In this document: positions 33,442-41,323 of the stretch, piece by piece
Position numbering within the stretch: position 1 is the stretch's first letter
How the letters are laid out: each line of letters opens with the position of its first letter
Assembly: GCF_900119365.1 (NCBI RefSeq)
Contig: NZ_FPJO01000017.1
Span: 63,838 to 127,837 of the forward strand
Length of the DNA stretch: 64,000 bases
Reading direction: 5' to 3'
Source: Streptomyces atratus
GTDB taxonomy: Bacteria; Actinomycetota; Actinomycetes; Streptomycetales; Streptomycetaceae
Notes under the pieces: generated by a model
Told to the model about the DNA's origin: nothing
The model's input: only the letters and a program-made list of their open reading frames with translations
The model's database searches: none
Translations under genes and position numbers: made by a program

Positions 33442-34209
33442 CTACTTCACCGGCTCCGCATAGTGGAGGTCCACTGTGCCCGAGTAGCCGGGAAGAGTCA
33501 CCGCCTCGTGCTCGTCGACTTTCCAGCCGAGCCCGTACGCCTTCACGTACAACAGGTAGTTGCTGATCGCCGGGGAGTTGTTGAGCGCCTGCTTGAGCTT
33601 GCCCGGGTCGCCGACCGCGGTGATCTTGTACGGCGGGGAGTAGACCCGGCCCTGGAGGATCAGGGTGTTGCCGACGCAGCGCACCGCACTGGTGGAGATC
33701 AGCCGCTGGTCCATGACCTGGATGCCCCGGGCACCGCCCTGCCAGAGGGCATTGACGACCGCCTGCAGGTCCTGCTGGTGAATGACCAGGTCATTGGGTT
33801 GCGGGTCGGGGTAGCCGGGGTTGGCGGTGGCGTTGGGCGGGGCGTCGTCGAGCGTGACGCTCACCGAGTGGCCGGTGAGCTTCGTGGTGCCGCCGTCCCG
33901 CTCCAGCTCCTTGAGCCGGGCGTCCTCCGCCTCGGTGCTGCCGTCGTCCCGCCGGACGAGGGCGTCGATGTCCTTGCGCACGGCCGCGGTGGTCTCGTCC
34001 AGCTGGGCGTTCTTGTTGCTGCGCTGCTGGATGAGATCGGAGAGCTTCAGCAGCGAGGAGTCGGTGCGGATATTGGTGCCCTTGGCCGTGTTGGCACTGG
34101 TCACGAAGATCAGCCCGGCGAGCGCGAAGACGGCAGCGGTGAGCACACGGGCCGGGTGCCGGAAGTTGCGCCGGACGGACCCTTGGGGGGAGTCGGCAGA
34201 ATTGCTCAA
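33442..34209 (-). CDS. DUF881-family membrane protein
   Basis: The 255-residue protein has a short basic N-terminus, one transmembrane helix (VLTAAVFALAGLIFVTSANTA), a coiled-coil segment and a DUF881 domain (VTLDDAPPN, NDLVIHQQDLQAVVNALWQG, GARGIQVMDQRLISTSAVRC, YLLYVKAYGLGWKV). Such proteins sit near crgA and division genes in actinobacteria; their role is unknown. The best start is a TTG at 34209 with AAGGAG 11 bp upstream; no ATG or GTG fits as well. It is divergent from crgA. Confidence 0.85.
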   Translation of the reverse strand: MSNSADSPQGSVRRNFRHPARVLTAAVFALAGLIFVTSANTAKGTNIRTDSSLLKLSDLIQQRSNKNAQLDETTAAVRKDIDALVRRDDGSTEAEDARLKELERDGGTTKLTGHSVSVTLDDAPPNATANPGYPDPQPNDLVIHQQDLQAVVNALWQGGARGIQVMDQRLISTSAVRCVGNTLILQGRVYSPPYKITAVGDPGKLKQALNNSPAISNYLLYVKAYGLGWKVDEHEAVTLPGYSGTVDLHYAEPVK

Positions 34210-34349
34210 CGTACCCTTATCTCCTTCGGCGCCAGGGAAGCACTACGCTAACGGACGCCCGAGGGAGGCAGCATTCCCCCTCGAGCCCGCCCCGGCGCCA
34301 GCCACAGTTCCCTGCGCGGTCACGCAGCGCATCGACAGGAGAGTTCCTC

Positions 34350-34604
34350 GTGCCGAAGTCACGTATCCGCAAGAAGGCCGACTTCACGCCCCCTCCGGCG
34401 AAGCAGGCAACCAACATAAAGCTGACCAGCCACAGCTGGGTGGCGCCGGTGATGCTGGCGCTCTTCCTGATCGGTCTGGCCTGGATCGTCGTCTTCTATG
34501 TGACCGACGGCGACCTGCCGATCAAGGACCTCGAGAACTGGAACATCGTCGTCGGGTTCGGCTTCATCGCCGGCGGCTTCGGTGTCTCCACGCAGTGGAA
34601 GTAG
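34350..34604 (+). CDS. crgA: Cell division protein CrgA
   Basis: The 84-residue protein has a basic N-terminus (MPKSRIRKKADFTPPP) and two transmembrane helices (APVMLALFLIGLAWIVVFYV and NIVVGFGFIAGGFGVSTQWK). This is the full-length CrgA pattern. CrgA controls FtsZ-ring formation and the timing of sporulation septation in Streptomyces. GTG 34350 follows AGGAGA. Confidence 0.94.
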   Translation: MPKSRIRKKADFTPPPAKQATNIKLTSHSWVAPVMLALFLIGLAWIVVFYVTDGDLPIKDLENWNIVVGFGFIAGGFGVSTQWK

Positions 34605-34660
34605 TACCGCGGCGCTCGTAGGTGCACAGCGGGCCCCTGTCCCGCAAGCCTTGCCCCGAG

Positions 34661-34877
34661 TTACCCACAGCGTTATCCACAGGCGGGGGAAAAGGTCAGA
34701 CGATCTGTGGATAACTCCCGGTCGGTTGACGCCGATGTGACTACAGTCTCCCCCATCGAGAGATGGCACGCCCCTTGTCCTGACTGGAAAAACCCAGCTC
34801 AGCGACAAGGGGCACAGTTGTTCGCACAGAATGCACAAGATCCGGCACCCGCTGTGGACAACTCCGACTGTGGACAA
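34661..34877. other. DnaA-box cluster between crgA and the rhomboid gene
   Basis: Within 217 bp there are two perfect consensus boxes, TTATCCACA (34673-34681) and its inverted copy TGTGGATAA (34706-34714), and two TGTGGACAA boxes (34853-34861 and 34869-34877). A variant TTACCCACA is at 34661-34669. The density rivals oriC, about 20 kb away. The gene-free interval 34605-34899 holds only these and the hairpin at 34770. Confidence 0.7.
34770..34813. terminator. Long hairpin between convergent crgA and rhomboid genes
   Basis: Perfect 10-bp arms (34770-34779 and 34804-34813) enclose 24 nt that contain a small inner stem CTGG-AAAAAC-CCAG. Its place between two convergent genes suits a bidirectional terminator. 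It lies inside the DnaA-box cluster. Confidence 0.65.
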
Positions 34878-34899
34878 CCGGCCCGGGGACGATGCCCGC

Positions 34900-35811
34900 T
34901 CAGGTCAGCGCGGCCGTTCTGGCGACGACCACAAAAATCACGGCCGCCAGGACCAGGGCGCAGGTGCCGTACTGCACCAGTGCGCGCCGCTCGCGGGGTG
35001 CGTGGACCATGCCGATCGCGATCAGCGTGCCCGCGATCAGGCCGCCGACATGTGCCTGCCAGGCGATTCCGCCCCAGGGGTTGAAGGTGATGACCAGGTT
35101 CACCGCGAGCAGCGCGAAGACCGGGCGCATGTCGTAGTTGAGCCGGCGCATGAGCACGGCGGTGGCGCCCAGCAGTCCGAAGATCGCCCCGGAGGCTCCG
35201 AGCGAGCCCTGCACGGGCGCGGAGAGCCAGTAGGTGAGGGCGCTGCCGGCCAGGCCGGAGATCATGTAGAGCGTGAGATAGCGGGCGCGGCCGAGCGCCC
35301 CTTCCAGCGGCCCGCCGAGCCACCACAGCCCCAGCATGTTGAACGCGATGTGCCACACCTCCTGGTGCAGGAACATCGATGTCACCAGTCGGTACCACTG
35401 GCCCTCCGCGACGCCTTCGAGCGGACCACCGTAGTGGGTCGTGGCGCGGCCGAGCAGCATCAGCTCGTCGACCAGCGTGGTGCCCCTCGCCAGCACCGCG
35501 AGGTACACGGCGACGTTGATGCCGAGCAGGATCTTGGTGACGAGGCGGGGATCGGCGGTGATGCTGCCGCCCGCGACGGTGCGCGGCTGATTGGCGGCCG
35601 GGCCGTGTCCCGTGCCCGATCCCTGGCGTACGCAGTCCGGGCACTGGAAGCCGACCGAGGCATTGATCATGCACTCGGGGCAGATCGGGCGGTCGCAGCG
35701 GGTGCAGCGGATGTTCGCCTCGCGACCGGGGTGGCGGTAGCAGCTGAGCGAGCCGTCCGCGGCGGCCGGCTGGTCCGTGCCTCCCGGCGGCTGCCGGTCC
35801 ATCGGTCCCAT
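34900..35811 (-). CDS. Rhomboid-family intramembrane serine protease with zinc-finger N-terminus
   Basis: The 303-residue protein starts with a cytoplasmic zinc-binding segment containing CYRHPG, CTRCDRPICPECM and CPDC. Six to seven transmembrane helices follow. The catalytic Ser is in GASGAIFGLLG and His in AHVGGLIAGT, with the usual upstream WHIAFNMLGLWWLGG. It cleaves membrane proteins within the bilayer; the substrate is unknown. ATG 35811 is chosen; ATG 35802 or 35859 are alternatives. In mycobacteria a related gene occupies a similar place near the origin. Confidence 0.88.
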   Translation of the reverse strand: MGPMDRQPPGGTDQPAAADGSLSCYRHPGREANIRCTRCDRPICPECMINASVGFQCPDCVRQGSGTGHGPAANQPRTVAGGSITADPRLVTKILLGINVAVYLAVLARGTTLVDELMLLGRATTHYGGPLEGVAEGQWYRLVTSMFLHQEVWHIAFNMLGLWWLGGPLEGALGRARYLTLYMISGLAGSALTYWLSAPVQGSLGASGAIFGLLGATAVLMRRLNYDMRPVFALLAVNLVITFNPWGGIAWQAHVGGLIAGTLIAIGMVHAPRERRALVQYGTCALVLAAVIFVVVARTAALT

Positions 35812-35959
35812 CGCTTCCCGGTCCCTTCGGTCCTCGTCATGGCGGGCACGGGCACGCACAACGCCGCCCTGCTCGTCCGCTATGTATCAGTACGGACGGG
35901 CAGGGCGGTTGGTTCCCGAACGGACAATCAGCGTGTGATCGGCCGATGACCGCGGGTGA

Positions 35960-36487
35960 TCAACGCGTCTCGATGACGACCGACTCGATCACGACGTCCT
36001 GCACCGGGCGGTCGGTGCGGGCGTTGGTCGGGGTGGCGGCGATGGCATCCACGACCTTCTTGCTGGCCTCGTCGGTGACCTCGCCGAAGATGGTGTGCTT
36101 GCCGGTCAGCCAGGCGGTCGGCGAAACGGTCACGAAGAACTGCGAGCCGTTGGTGCCCGGACCCGCGTTGGCCATGGCCAGCAGGTACGGCTTGTTGAAG
36201 CTGAGGTCGGGATGGAACTCGTCCACGAACTCGTACCCCGGGCCACCGGTGCCGTTGCCCAGCGGGTCGCCGCCCTGGATCATGAAGCCGCTGATGACGC
36301 GGTGGAAGACGGTGCCGTCGTACAGCTTGTCCGTCGACTTCTCACCGGTCTCGGGGTGCGTCCACTCACGCTCGCCCTTGGCGAGCTCCACGAAGTTCTT
36401 GACCGTCTTGGGCGCGTGGTTCGGCAGGAGCCGGATCTCGATGTCGCCCTGGTTGGTCTTCAAGGTGGCGTAAAGCTGCTCGGCCAC
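35960..36487 (-). CDS. ppiA: Cyclophilin-type peptidyl-prolyl cis-trans isomerase
   Basis: The 175-residue cytoplasmic cyclophilin has the core motifs FHRVISGFMIQGGDPLGNGTG, SQFFVTVSP and HTIFGEVTD, including the catalytic Arg in FHRV. It speeds up proline isomerisation in folding proteins. GTG 36487 follows GGAAGG; a longer ORF to 36805 lacks coding character. The position near crgA matches mycobacterial ppiA. Confidence 0.92.
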   Translation of the reverse strand: MAEQLYATLKTNQGDIEIRLLPNHAPKTVKNFVELAKGEREWTHPETGEKSTDKLYDGTVFHRVISGFMIQGGDPLGNGTGGPGYEFVDEFHPDLSFNKPYLLAMANAGPGTNGSQFFVTVSPTAWLTGKHTIFGEVTDEASKKVVDAIAATPTNARTDRPVQDVVIESVVIETR

Positions 36488-36862
36488 GATCTGCCTTCCG
36501 TAAGTCTTCAGTGACGTCCGACGATCCTCGCACGGACGTCGCGTCCCGGCCGTTCGGCCGCCGTCGGCGAACGCGTGGCGCTCACCCTCCCGCCCCGTTC
36601 CGCGCTTCGCGCGGAGCCGCCGCTTCCGTGCCGCTCCCCGCAGGAACAAATGCGGCCAAGTGCGTGACGCAGCGGCGCGGGCTGGAGCGAACCGTGGCAT
36701 TGTCGTCGGCAAGCTCCCTTTGCACCGCACTGCCCGCAGGTGTCGCTCATGACCTGAATAACCCGGATGCCCGCCCCGCATGCCATACAGGGCTCCGGCG
36801 GGCATGATCTCGAAATGGGTGGAAAGGCGGAGTGTCTACCCGCCACCAAGGAGGAGGATCCC
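36488..36862. promoter_or_regulatory. Gene-free divergent region between ppiA and the DUF5324 gene
   Basis: The 375-bp interval must hold both promoters. Two inverted repeats are seen: CCGCGC-TTC-GCGCGG (36600-36614) and ATGCCCGCC...GGCGGGCAT (36767-36775 with 36797-36805). The second ends 57 bp before the DUF5324 start and could be a leader hairpin or operator. No coding ORF was found. Confidence 0.4.
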
Positions 36863-37588
36863 GTGACCCGCATCGACAGCGTGCGCGCCGCAACCGACTC
36901 GGCGAAGGACAGCGTGCAGCACGCCGCGGAAGTGGTGGCGCCCTACGCCGACACGGCCAAGGACCAGGCCGCACATCTCGCGCACGAGGCCCGCACGCGG
37001 CTCGCGCCGAAGGTGTCCAAGGCGGCCCAGCAGGCCCGCGTCCAGTACGACGCGCATCTGGCACCACGTATCGAACTGGCCCTCACCCATGTGCCGCCCA
37101 AGGTCGACGAGGCCGGCCGGCGCGCCGCCCTCCACACCCGCCGGGCGGCCCGTACCGCCGCGGACTTCACGGTGCCGCGGGTCGAGCACGCGATGGCCAT
37201 TGCCCAGCCCGTGGCCGAGGAGGCCACGGCCCGCAGCGCCGCCGCGCTGGCCGCGCTGCGCGGACAGGTCACGGCGGAGGAGATCCGCCGGCTGGCCAGA
37301 AAGCACGAACGGCGGGCGAAGGCCGGGCGGCTGTTCAAGGGGCTCGTCGTGGTCGGCCTCGTGGCCGGCGGCGCCTACGCCGCCTGGCGGTGGTGGGACA
37401 GGCAGGCCAACCCCGACTGGCTGGTCGAACCGCCCGCTGCCACGGAGGTCTCCGACCGTGCACCGCTGACCTCGGTCGACGGCAGCGGCCCGGCCCCGCT
37501 CGACCCCGAGGTCCGGGCCGAGCAGGACAAGTCGGAGGCCGACGGCCCGGAGGGCACGGACGGCACCGGCCCGGACGACCGCCGCTGA
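36863..37588 (+). CDS. DUF5324-family protein
   Basis: The 241-residue protein is mostly amphipathic helix rich in Ala, Arg and Glu (residues ~1-150, for example DSAKDSVQHAAEVVAPYADT and AAQQARVQYDAHLAPRIE). One transmembrane helix follows (GLVVVGLVAGGAYAAWRWW), then an acidic C-terminal tail (residues ~195-241). It matches the Streptomyces DUF5324 family of unknown function. GTG 36863 follows AGGAGGAGG. The helical N-terminus resembles apolipoprotein-like membrane-associated proteins; this is only an impression. Confidence 0.8.
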   Translation: MTRIDSVRAATDSAKDSVQHAAEVVAPYADTAKDQAAHLAHEARTRLAPKVSKAAQQARVQYDAHLAPRIELALTHVPPKVDEAGRRAALHTRRAARTAADFTVPRVEHAMAIAQPVAEEATARSAAALAALRGQVTAEEIRRLARKHERRAKAGRLFKGLVVVGLVAGGAYAAWRWWDRQANPDWLVEPPAATEVSDRAPLTSVDGSGPAPLDPEVRAEQDKSEADGPEGTDGTGPDDRR

Positions 37589-37632
37589 GCCGGCTCCCGG
37601 ACGACCGCCGCGAAAACAGGCGACAGCACGCA

Positions 37633-37673
37633 AAACCCCCTCCGACCGTGTTTGTGCCGGTCGGAGGGGGTTT
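37633..37673. terminator. Strong bidirectional terminator between the DUF5324 gene and tRNA-Ala
   Basis: A 16-bp perfect stem (37633-37648 with 37658-37673) with a 9-nt loop includes AAA/TTT at the base. It lies between convergent units and terminates both. Confidence 0.88.
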
Positions 37674-37678
37674 GTGTG

Positions 37679-37751
37679 TGGAGCCTAGGAGATTCGAACT
37701 CCTGACATCTGCCTTGCAAAGGCAGCGCTCTACCAACTGAGCTAAGGCCCC
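37679..37751 (-). tRNA. tRNA-Ala (anticodon TGC)
   Basis: The reverse complement is a 73-nt tRNA with acceptor GGGGCCT/AGGCTCC, D-loop AGCTCAGTTGGTAGAGC, anticodon arm GCCTTTGCAAGGC (anticodon TGC) and T-arm AGGAGTTCGAATCTCCT. CCA is not encoded. Confidence 0.95.
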
Positions 37752-37921
37752 GAAAAACGGACAGCCCCGGACGCTTCAGCGCCTTGGCCACCGCCGCAGA
37801 CCAGAGTACCGGGTACTCCCCGGAATCCTGCAAAAAGATGGGGTCTCCCGGTCGGCGACCACTCTCCGTAAGATGCTCGACGAGGTTCGCAGCAGCGAAG
37901 CCGCAGCGAAGGGGAGACGCC

Positions 37922-38470
37922 ATGGACGCAGCGCAGCAAGAGGCAACGGCAAGGGCCAGGGAGCTTCAGCGCAGTTGGTACGGAGAGCCTCTCGGAGCGC
38001 TCTTCCGCCGGCTGATCGATGATCTCGGCCTGAACCAGGCCCGGCTCGCCGCTGTCCTCGGGCTGTCCGCCCCCATGCTCTCCCAGCTGATGAGCGGCCA
38101 GCGGGCGAAGATCGGCAATCCCGCGGTCGTCCAGCGCGTCCAGGCGCTCCAGGAACTGGCCGGGCAGGTCGCGGACGGCAGCGTCAGCGCGGGCGAGGCC
38201 ACCGACCGCATGGAAGAGGTCAAGAAGTCCCAGGGGGGCTCCGTCCTCACCGGCACCGGCCAGACCTCGAACACCGGCGGCGCCCCCACCGTCCGGCGCG
38301 TGGTCCGCGAGATCCAGTCGCTGCTGCGGTCGGTCGCGGCCGCCGGTGACATCATCGATGCCGCCGACTCGCTCGCCCCGACCCACCCGGAACTGGCAGA
38401 GTTCCTCAAGGTGTACGGCGCGGGGCGCACCGCGGACGCGGTGGCGCACTACGAGGGACACCAGAGCTAG
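37922..38470 (+). CDS. Helix-turn-helix DNA-binding protein
   Basis: The 182-residue protein has a Cro/C1-like helix-turn-helix near residues 25-60 (LIDDLGLNQARLAAVLGLSA, PMLSQLMSGQRAKIGNP). A linker and a helical C-terminal domain follow (VVREIQSLLRSVAAAGDIID, HPELAEFLKVYGAG). Close relatives are common next to this Ser/Thr kinase gene in Streptomyces, and regulation of development is possible but not shown by sequence. ATG 37922 has GGGGAG upstream. It precedes the kinase gene by 83 bp in the same direction. Confidence 0.8.
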   Translation: MDAAQQEATARARELQRSWYGEPLGALFRRLIDDLGLNQARLAAVLGLSAPMLSQLMSGQRAKIGNPAVVQRVQALQELAGQVADGSVSAGEATDRMEEVKKSQGGSVLTGTGQTSNTGGAPTVRRVVREIQSLLRSVAAAGDIIDAADSLAPTHPELAEFLKVYGAGRTADAVAHYEGHQS

Positions 38471-38553
38471 GGCCTTTCGTCCGGATCGGGCCGGGCACTA
38501 CCTCCGAAGGCCGACCGTGGGCCGAAACAGGAACTGGGAGCGGGCGCAGCGCA

Positions 38554-39927
38554 ATGGGTGAGGTCTTCGCCGGTCGGTACGAACTGATCGATCCGATCGG
38601 ACGTGGTGGAGTCGGCGCCGTCTGGCGGGCCTGGGACCACCGGCGCCGCCGCTACGTGGCGGCCAAGGTCCTCCAGCAGAGCGACGCGCACACGCTGCTG
38701 CGCTTCGTCCGCGAGCAGGCGCTGCGGATCGAGCATCCGCATGTGCTCGCGCCCGCCAGCTGGGCCGCGGACGACGACAAGGTCCTGTTCACCATGGATC
38801 TGGTGAGCGGCGGTTCGCTGGCCCATGTCATCGGCGACTACGGGCCGTTGCCGCCCCGTTTCGTCTGCACGCTCCTCGACCAGCTGTTGTCCGGGCTGTC
38901 CACGGTGCACGCGGAGGGCGTCGTGCACCGGGACATCAAACCGGCCAACATCCTGATGGAGGCGACCGGAACCGGACGACCGCATCTGCGGCTGTCCGAC
39001 TTCGGGATCTCCATGCGCAAGGGAGAGCCGCGTCTCACCGAGACCAACTATGTGGTGGGAACGCCCGGTTACTTCGCTCCCGAGCAAATGATGGGCGCGG
39101 AGCCCGACTTCCCCGCGGACCTGTTCGCGGTCGGTCTTGTCGCGCTGTATCTGCTCCAGGGCAGGAAGCCCGACGCGCAGGCGATCGTCGAGCACTTCGC
39201 CTCGTACGGCACGCCGTCCGCCCCGGAGGGGATCCCCGAGCCGTTGTGGCAGGTCCTCGCGGGGCTGCTGCAGCCGGATCCGCAGGCCCGGTTCCGTACG
39301 GCCACGGGTGCGCGCAAGGCGCTGACGGCCGCGGTCGAGATGCTGCCGGAGCCCGGAGCCGAGGACGAGCCGGTCGAGGTCTTCGATCAAATCGGGCCGC
39401 TGCCGCCCGGTTTCGGCCCCGCAGGACCGATCACGGCCCCCGTTCAGAGCCCCCAGAGCCCGCAGAACGTCCAGAACCCGCAGAACGTCCAGGAAGCCCA
39501 GCCGGGTCAGGCGTCGGCCCAGCAGCCCGTACAGCAGCCGTACGCCCAGCCGCCGGTCCCCATGTCGGAGACGGGCAGCTTCCACCTCCCGCCGCCTCCG
39601 CAGCAGCCCACGCCGCCGCCCCAGCAGGCTCAGCCGGACGCGGCCTCCCCCTACGCCGCTCCCGTCCCCGCTCCCGCGCCGAATCCCTCGCAGGCGCCCA
39701 CGGCCGCCGTGCAGCACGAACCCGCCCTCACCCGCGCGTACACCGTCGGGCAGCCGCAGGCTCCCGCCGCCGCGCCCGGCGCGGGGGTGTCCCCGCACGG
39801 CCCGGCGGCCGCCGGGGCGCGGGCGCCGCAGAGACGTCCGGGGCCGTCCCCGAAGGTGGCGGTCCCGGTGCTGGTGGTGGCGCTGATCTGTTTCGCGGTG
39901 GGCATCTGGGCGCTGACCCAGAGCTGA
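38554..39927 (+). CDS. Membrane-anchored Ser/Thr protein kinase
   Basis: The 457-residue protein has an N-terminal kinase domain (~1-265). The P-loop is GRGGVGAVW, the ATP-binding Lys is in YVAAKVLQ, the catalytic loop is HRDIKPANIL, DFG is in LSDFGISMRKG, and APE corresponds to YFAPEQMMG. A ~150-residue linker rich in Pro, Gln and Ala follows, then a C-terminal transmembrane helix (VAVPVLVVALICFAVGIWAL) ending the protein, so there is no extracellular sensor. It lies between an HTH gene and, convergently, the VWA operon. Its targets are unknown. Confidence 0.88.
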   Translation: MGEVFAGRYELIDPIGRGGVGAVWRAWDHRRRRYVAAKVLQQSDAHTLLRFVREQALRIEHPHVLAPASWAADDDKVLFTMDLVSGGSLAHVIGDYGPLPPRFVCTLLDQLLSGLSTVHAEGVVHRDIKPANILMEATGTGRPHLRLSDFGISMRKGEPRLTETNYVVGTPGYFAPEQMMGAEPDFPADLFAVGLVALYLLQGRKPDAQAIVEHFASYGTPSAPEGIPEPLWQVLAGLLQPDPQARFRTATGARKALTAAVEMLPEPGAEDEPVEVFDQIGPLPPGFGPAGPITAPVQSPQSPQNVQNPQNVQEAQPGQASAQQPVQQPYAQPPVPMSETGSFHLPPPPQQPTPPPQQAQPDAASPYAAPVPAPAPNPSQAPTAAVQHEPALTRAYTVGQPQAPAAAPGAGVSPHGPAAAGARAPQRRPGPSPKVAVPVLVVALICFAVGIWALTQS

Positions 39928-39976
39928 ACCCGGTCGTCCCTGGCCCCTGCCGTACGGGGCCCGGGATCCGCCCCGG

Positions 39977-41323
39977 CTACCAGGCCTGCGGCGGGCCTCC
40001 GTACGGCTGCGCGTCGGCGGACGGGCCCGCCGGGGCGGTGCTCGCGGCGCGGCGCCGGGCCAGCAGCGTCCACACCCCGAGCCCGAGCACCAGCACCGAA
40101 CCCGCGCCGATCCCGGCCACGCCGACCGCCTTCATCCTGTCGCTCCTGGCCGCCTGCGGGGCCGCCTGGCCCTCCCTCGCCATGTCCCTGTCGTCCTGCG
40201 TGACCGAGAAGATCCCGGCGTCCCCCGTGTACGGCGAATTCCCGGCCTTCCCCTCGACCTTGATCTTCAGGGTCAGCGGAATCGCCTTGTCGCCGTACGA
40301 CTTCGCGACCTGCGGGCTGAGTGTCACCGACAGGTAGTACCAGCCGGCGAACCGCATCGCGCTGACGCTGCCGGTGGAGTCGTAGCGGTTCTCGTACGCC
40401 ACCGGGGGCAGCGGATCCAGCGACACGGACGCGGACTTGCCGGAGTACGACAGCGGCGTCGCGGAATCGACATGGCCGTGCGCCGGGTTGTCGAGGGAGA
40501 GCGCGAGCGCGTTGCCGATGAAATCGTCCGAGGCGTTGTTGTTGCTCAGGTCCGCGGTGGCGAAGATCTGCTGGCCCCAGTCCACCGGCACCCGGTAGAA
40601 GAGGGTCTGCCCCGGCTTGATGCCGTCCTTCTCCTGCCACTCGCCGGTCTCCAGACCGGTCGCGTCGTGGTAGCTGGTACCGCCCGACCGCTTCTGCGGG
40701 GCGGCGATGGGCGGCACGGGCGAGGCCGACGGCCAGTCCTCCGGCGCGTCGGTCGGCATCGAACCGGCCGATTTCAGCTGCGGCTCCGACTCGTAGCGCA
40801 GCTCCAGGTCCCACTCGTCGGGGGCCGAGGTCTCCTTGCTCTCCCGCTCGATCAGGACGTTGTACGTGCCGGCCTCCTGGCAGGTGCTGCTGCCCTTCTC
40901 CATGATCCGGTAGGCGTACGTGGCGATCGGACGGGCGAACTCCGCCGATTCGAACCGCGCGTCCTCGGAACTGCACTGCATGTCCGTGGTGTCGCGGATG
41001 CTGACCGTGATGCCGTCCCCGTAGGCGACCTGACCGCCGCCCCTGGGCACGGCCACCGCCGAGACGTATGCGTTGGTCCTCGCGTCGAGGTTGAGGCGGT
41101 AGTAGAGCTTCTCACCGGGCTTGATCGAGCTCTTGTAGACCGATCCGGGCGTCAGCGCCGACGCCTCCGTGCTGGCCTCCGTACCGACGACCTTCTTCGC
41201 CCCGGGATCGAAGGTGTACGCGGCGGGCTCCCCGGCCGCGAACGCCTGCCCCGGCAGCGCCGCCGCCGCGCACATCGCCGCGACCGCGGCCAGCGCCACC
41301 CGGCCCCTGCTGCGCTGCCTCAT
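39977..41323 (-). CDS. Membrane-anchored extracellular protein, paralogous to the C-terminal part of the VWA protein
   Basis: The 448-residue protein has a Sec signal peptide (RVALAAVAAMCAAAALPGQAFA). Two beta-rich modules open with SSIKPGEKLYYRLNLDARTN and DGIKPGQTLFYRVPVDWGQQ, with paired cysteines in DMQCSSED and STCQEAG. A C-terminal transmembrane helix (GVAGIGAGSVLVLGLGVWTL) and a basic tail follow. The modules align by eye with those of the upstream VWA gene, so the pair arose by duplication. ATG 41323 overlaps the VWA stop by one base (TGATG), so they are co-translated. The function is unknown; a surface complex with the VWA protein is a reasonable guess. Confidence 0.75.
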   Translation of the reverse strand: MRQRSRGRVALAAVAAMCAAAALPGQAFAAGEPAAYTFDPGAKKVVGTEASTEASALTPGSVYKSSIKPGEKLYYRLNLDARTNAYVSAVAVPRGGGQVAYGDGITVSIRDTTDMQCSSEDARFESAEFARPIATYAYRIMEKGSSTCQEAGTYNVLIERESKETSAPDEWDLELRYESEPQLKSAGSMPTDAPEDWPSASPVPPIAAPQKRSGGTSYHDATGLETGEWQEKDGIKPGQTLFYRVPVDWGQQIFATADLSNNNASDDFIGNALALSLDNPAHGHVDSATPLSYSGKSASVSLDPLPPVAYENRYDSTGSVSAMRFAGWYYLSVTLSPQVAKSYGDKAIPLTLKIKVEGKAGNSPYTGDAGIFSVTQDDRDMAREGQAAPQAARSDRMKAVGVAGIGAGSVLVLGLGVWTLLARRRAASTAPAGPSADAQPYGGPPQAW

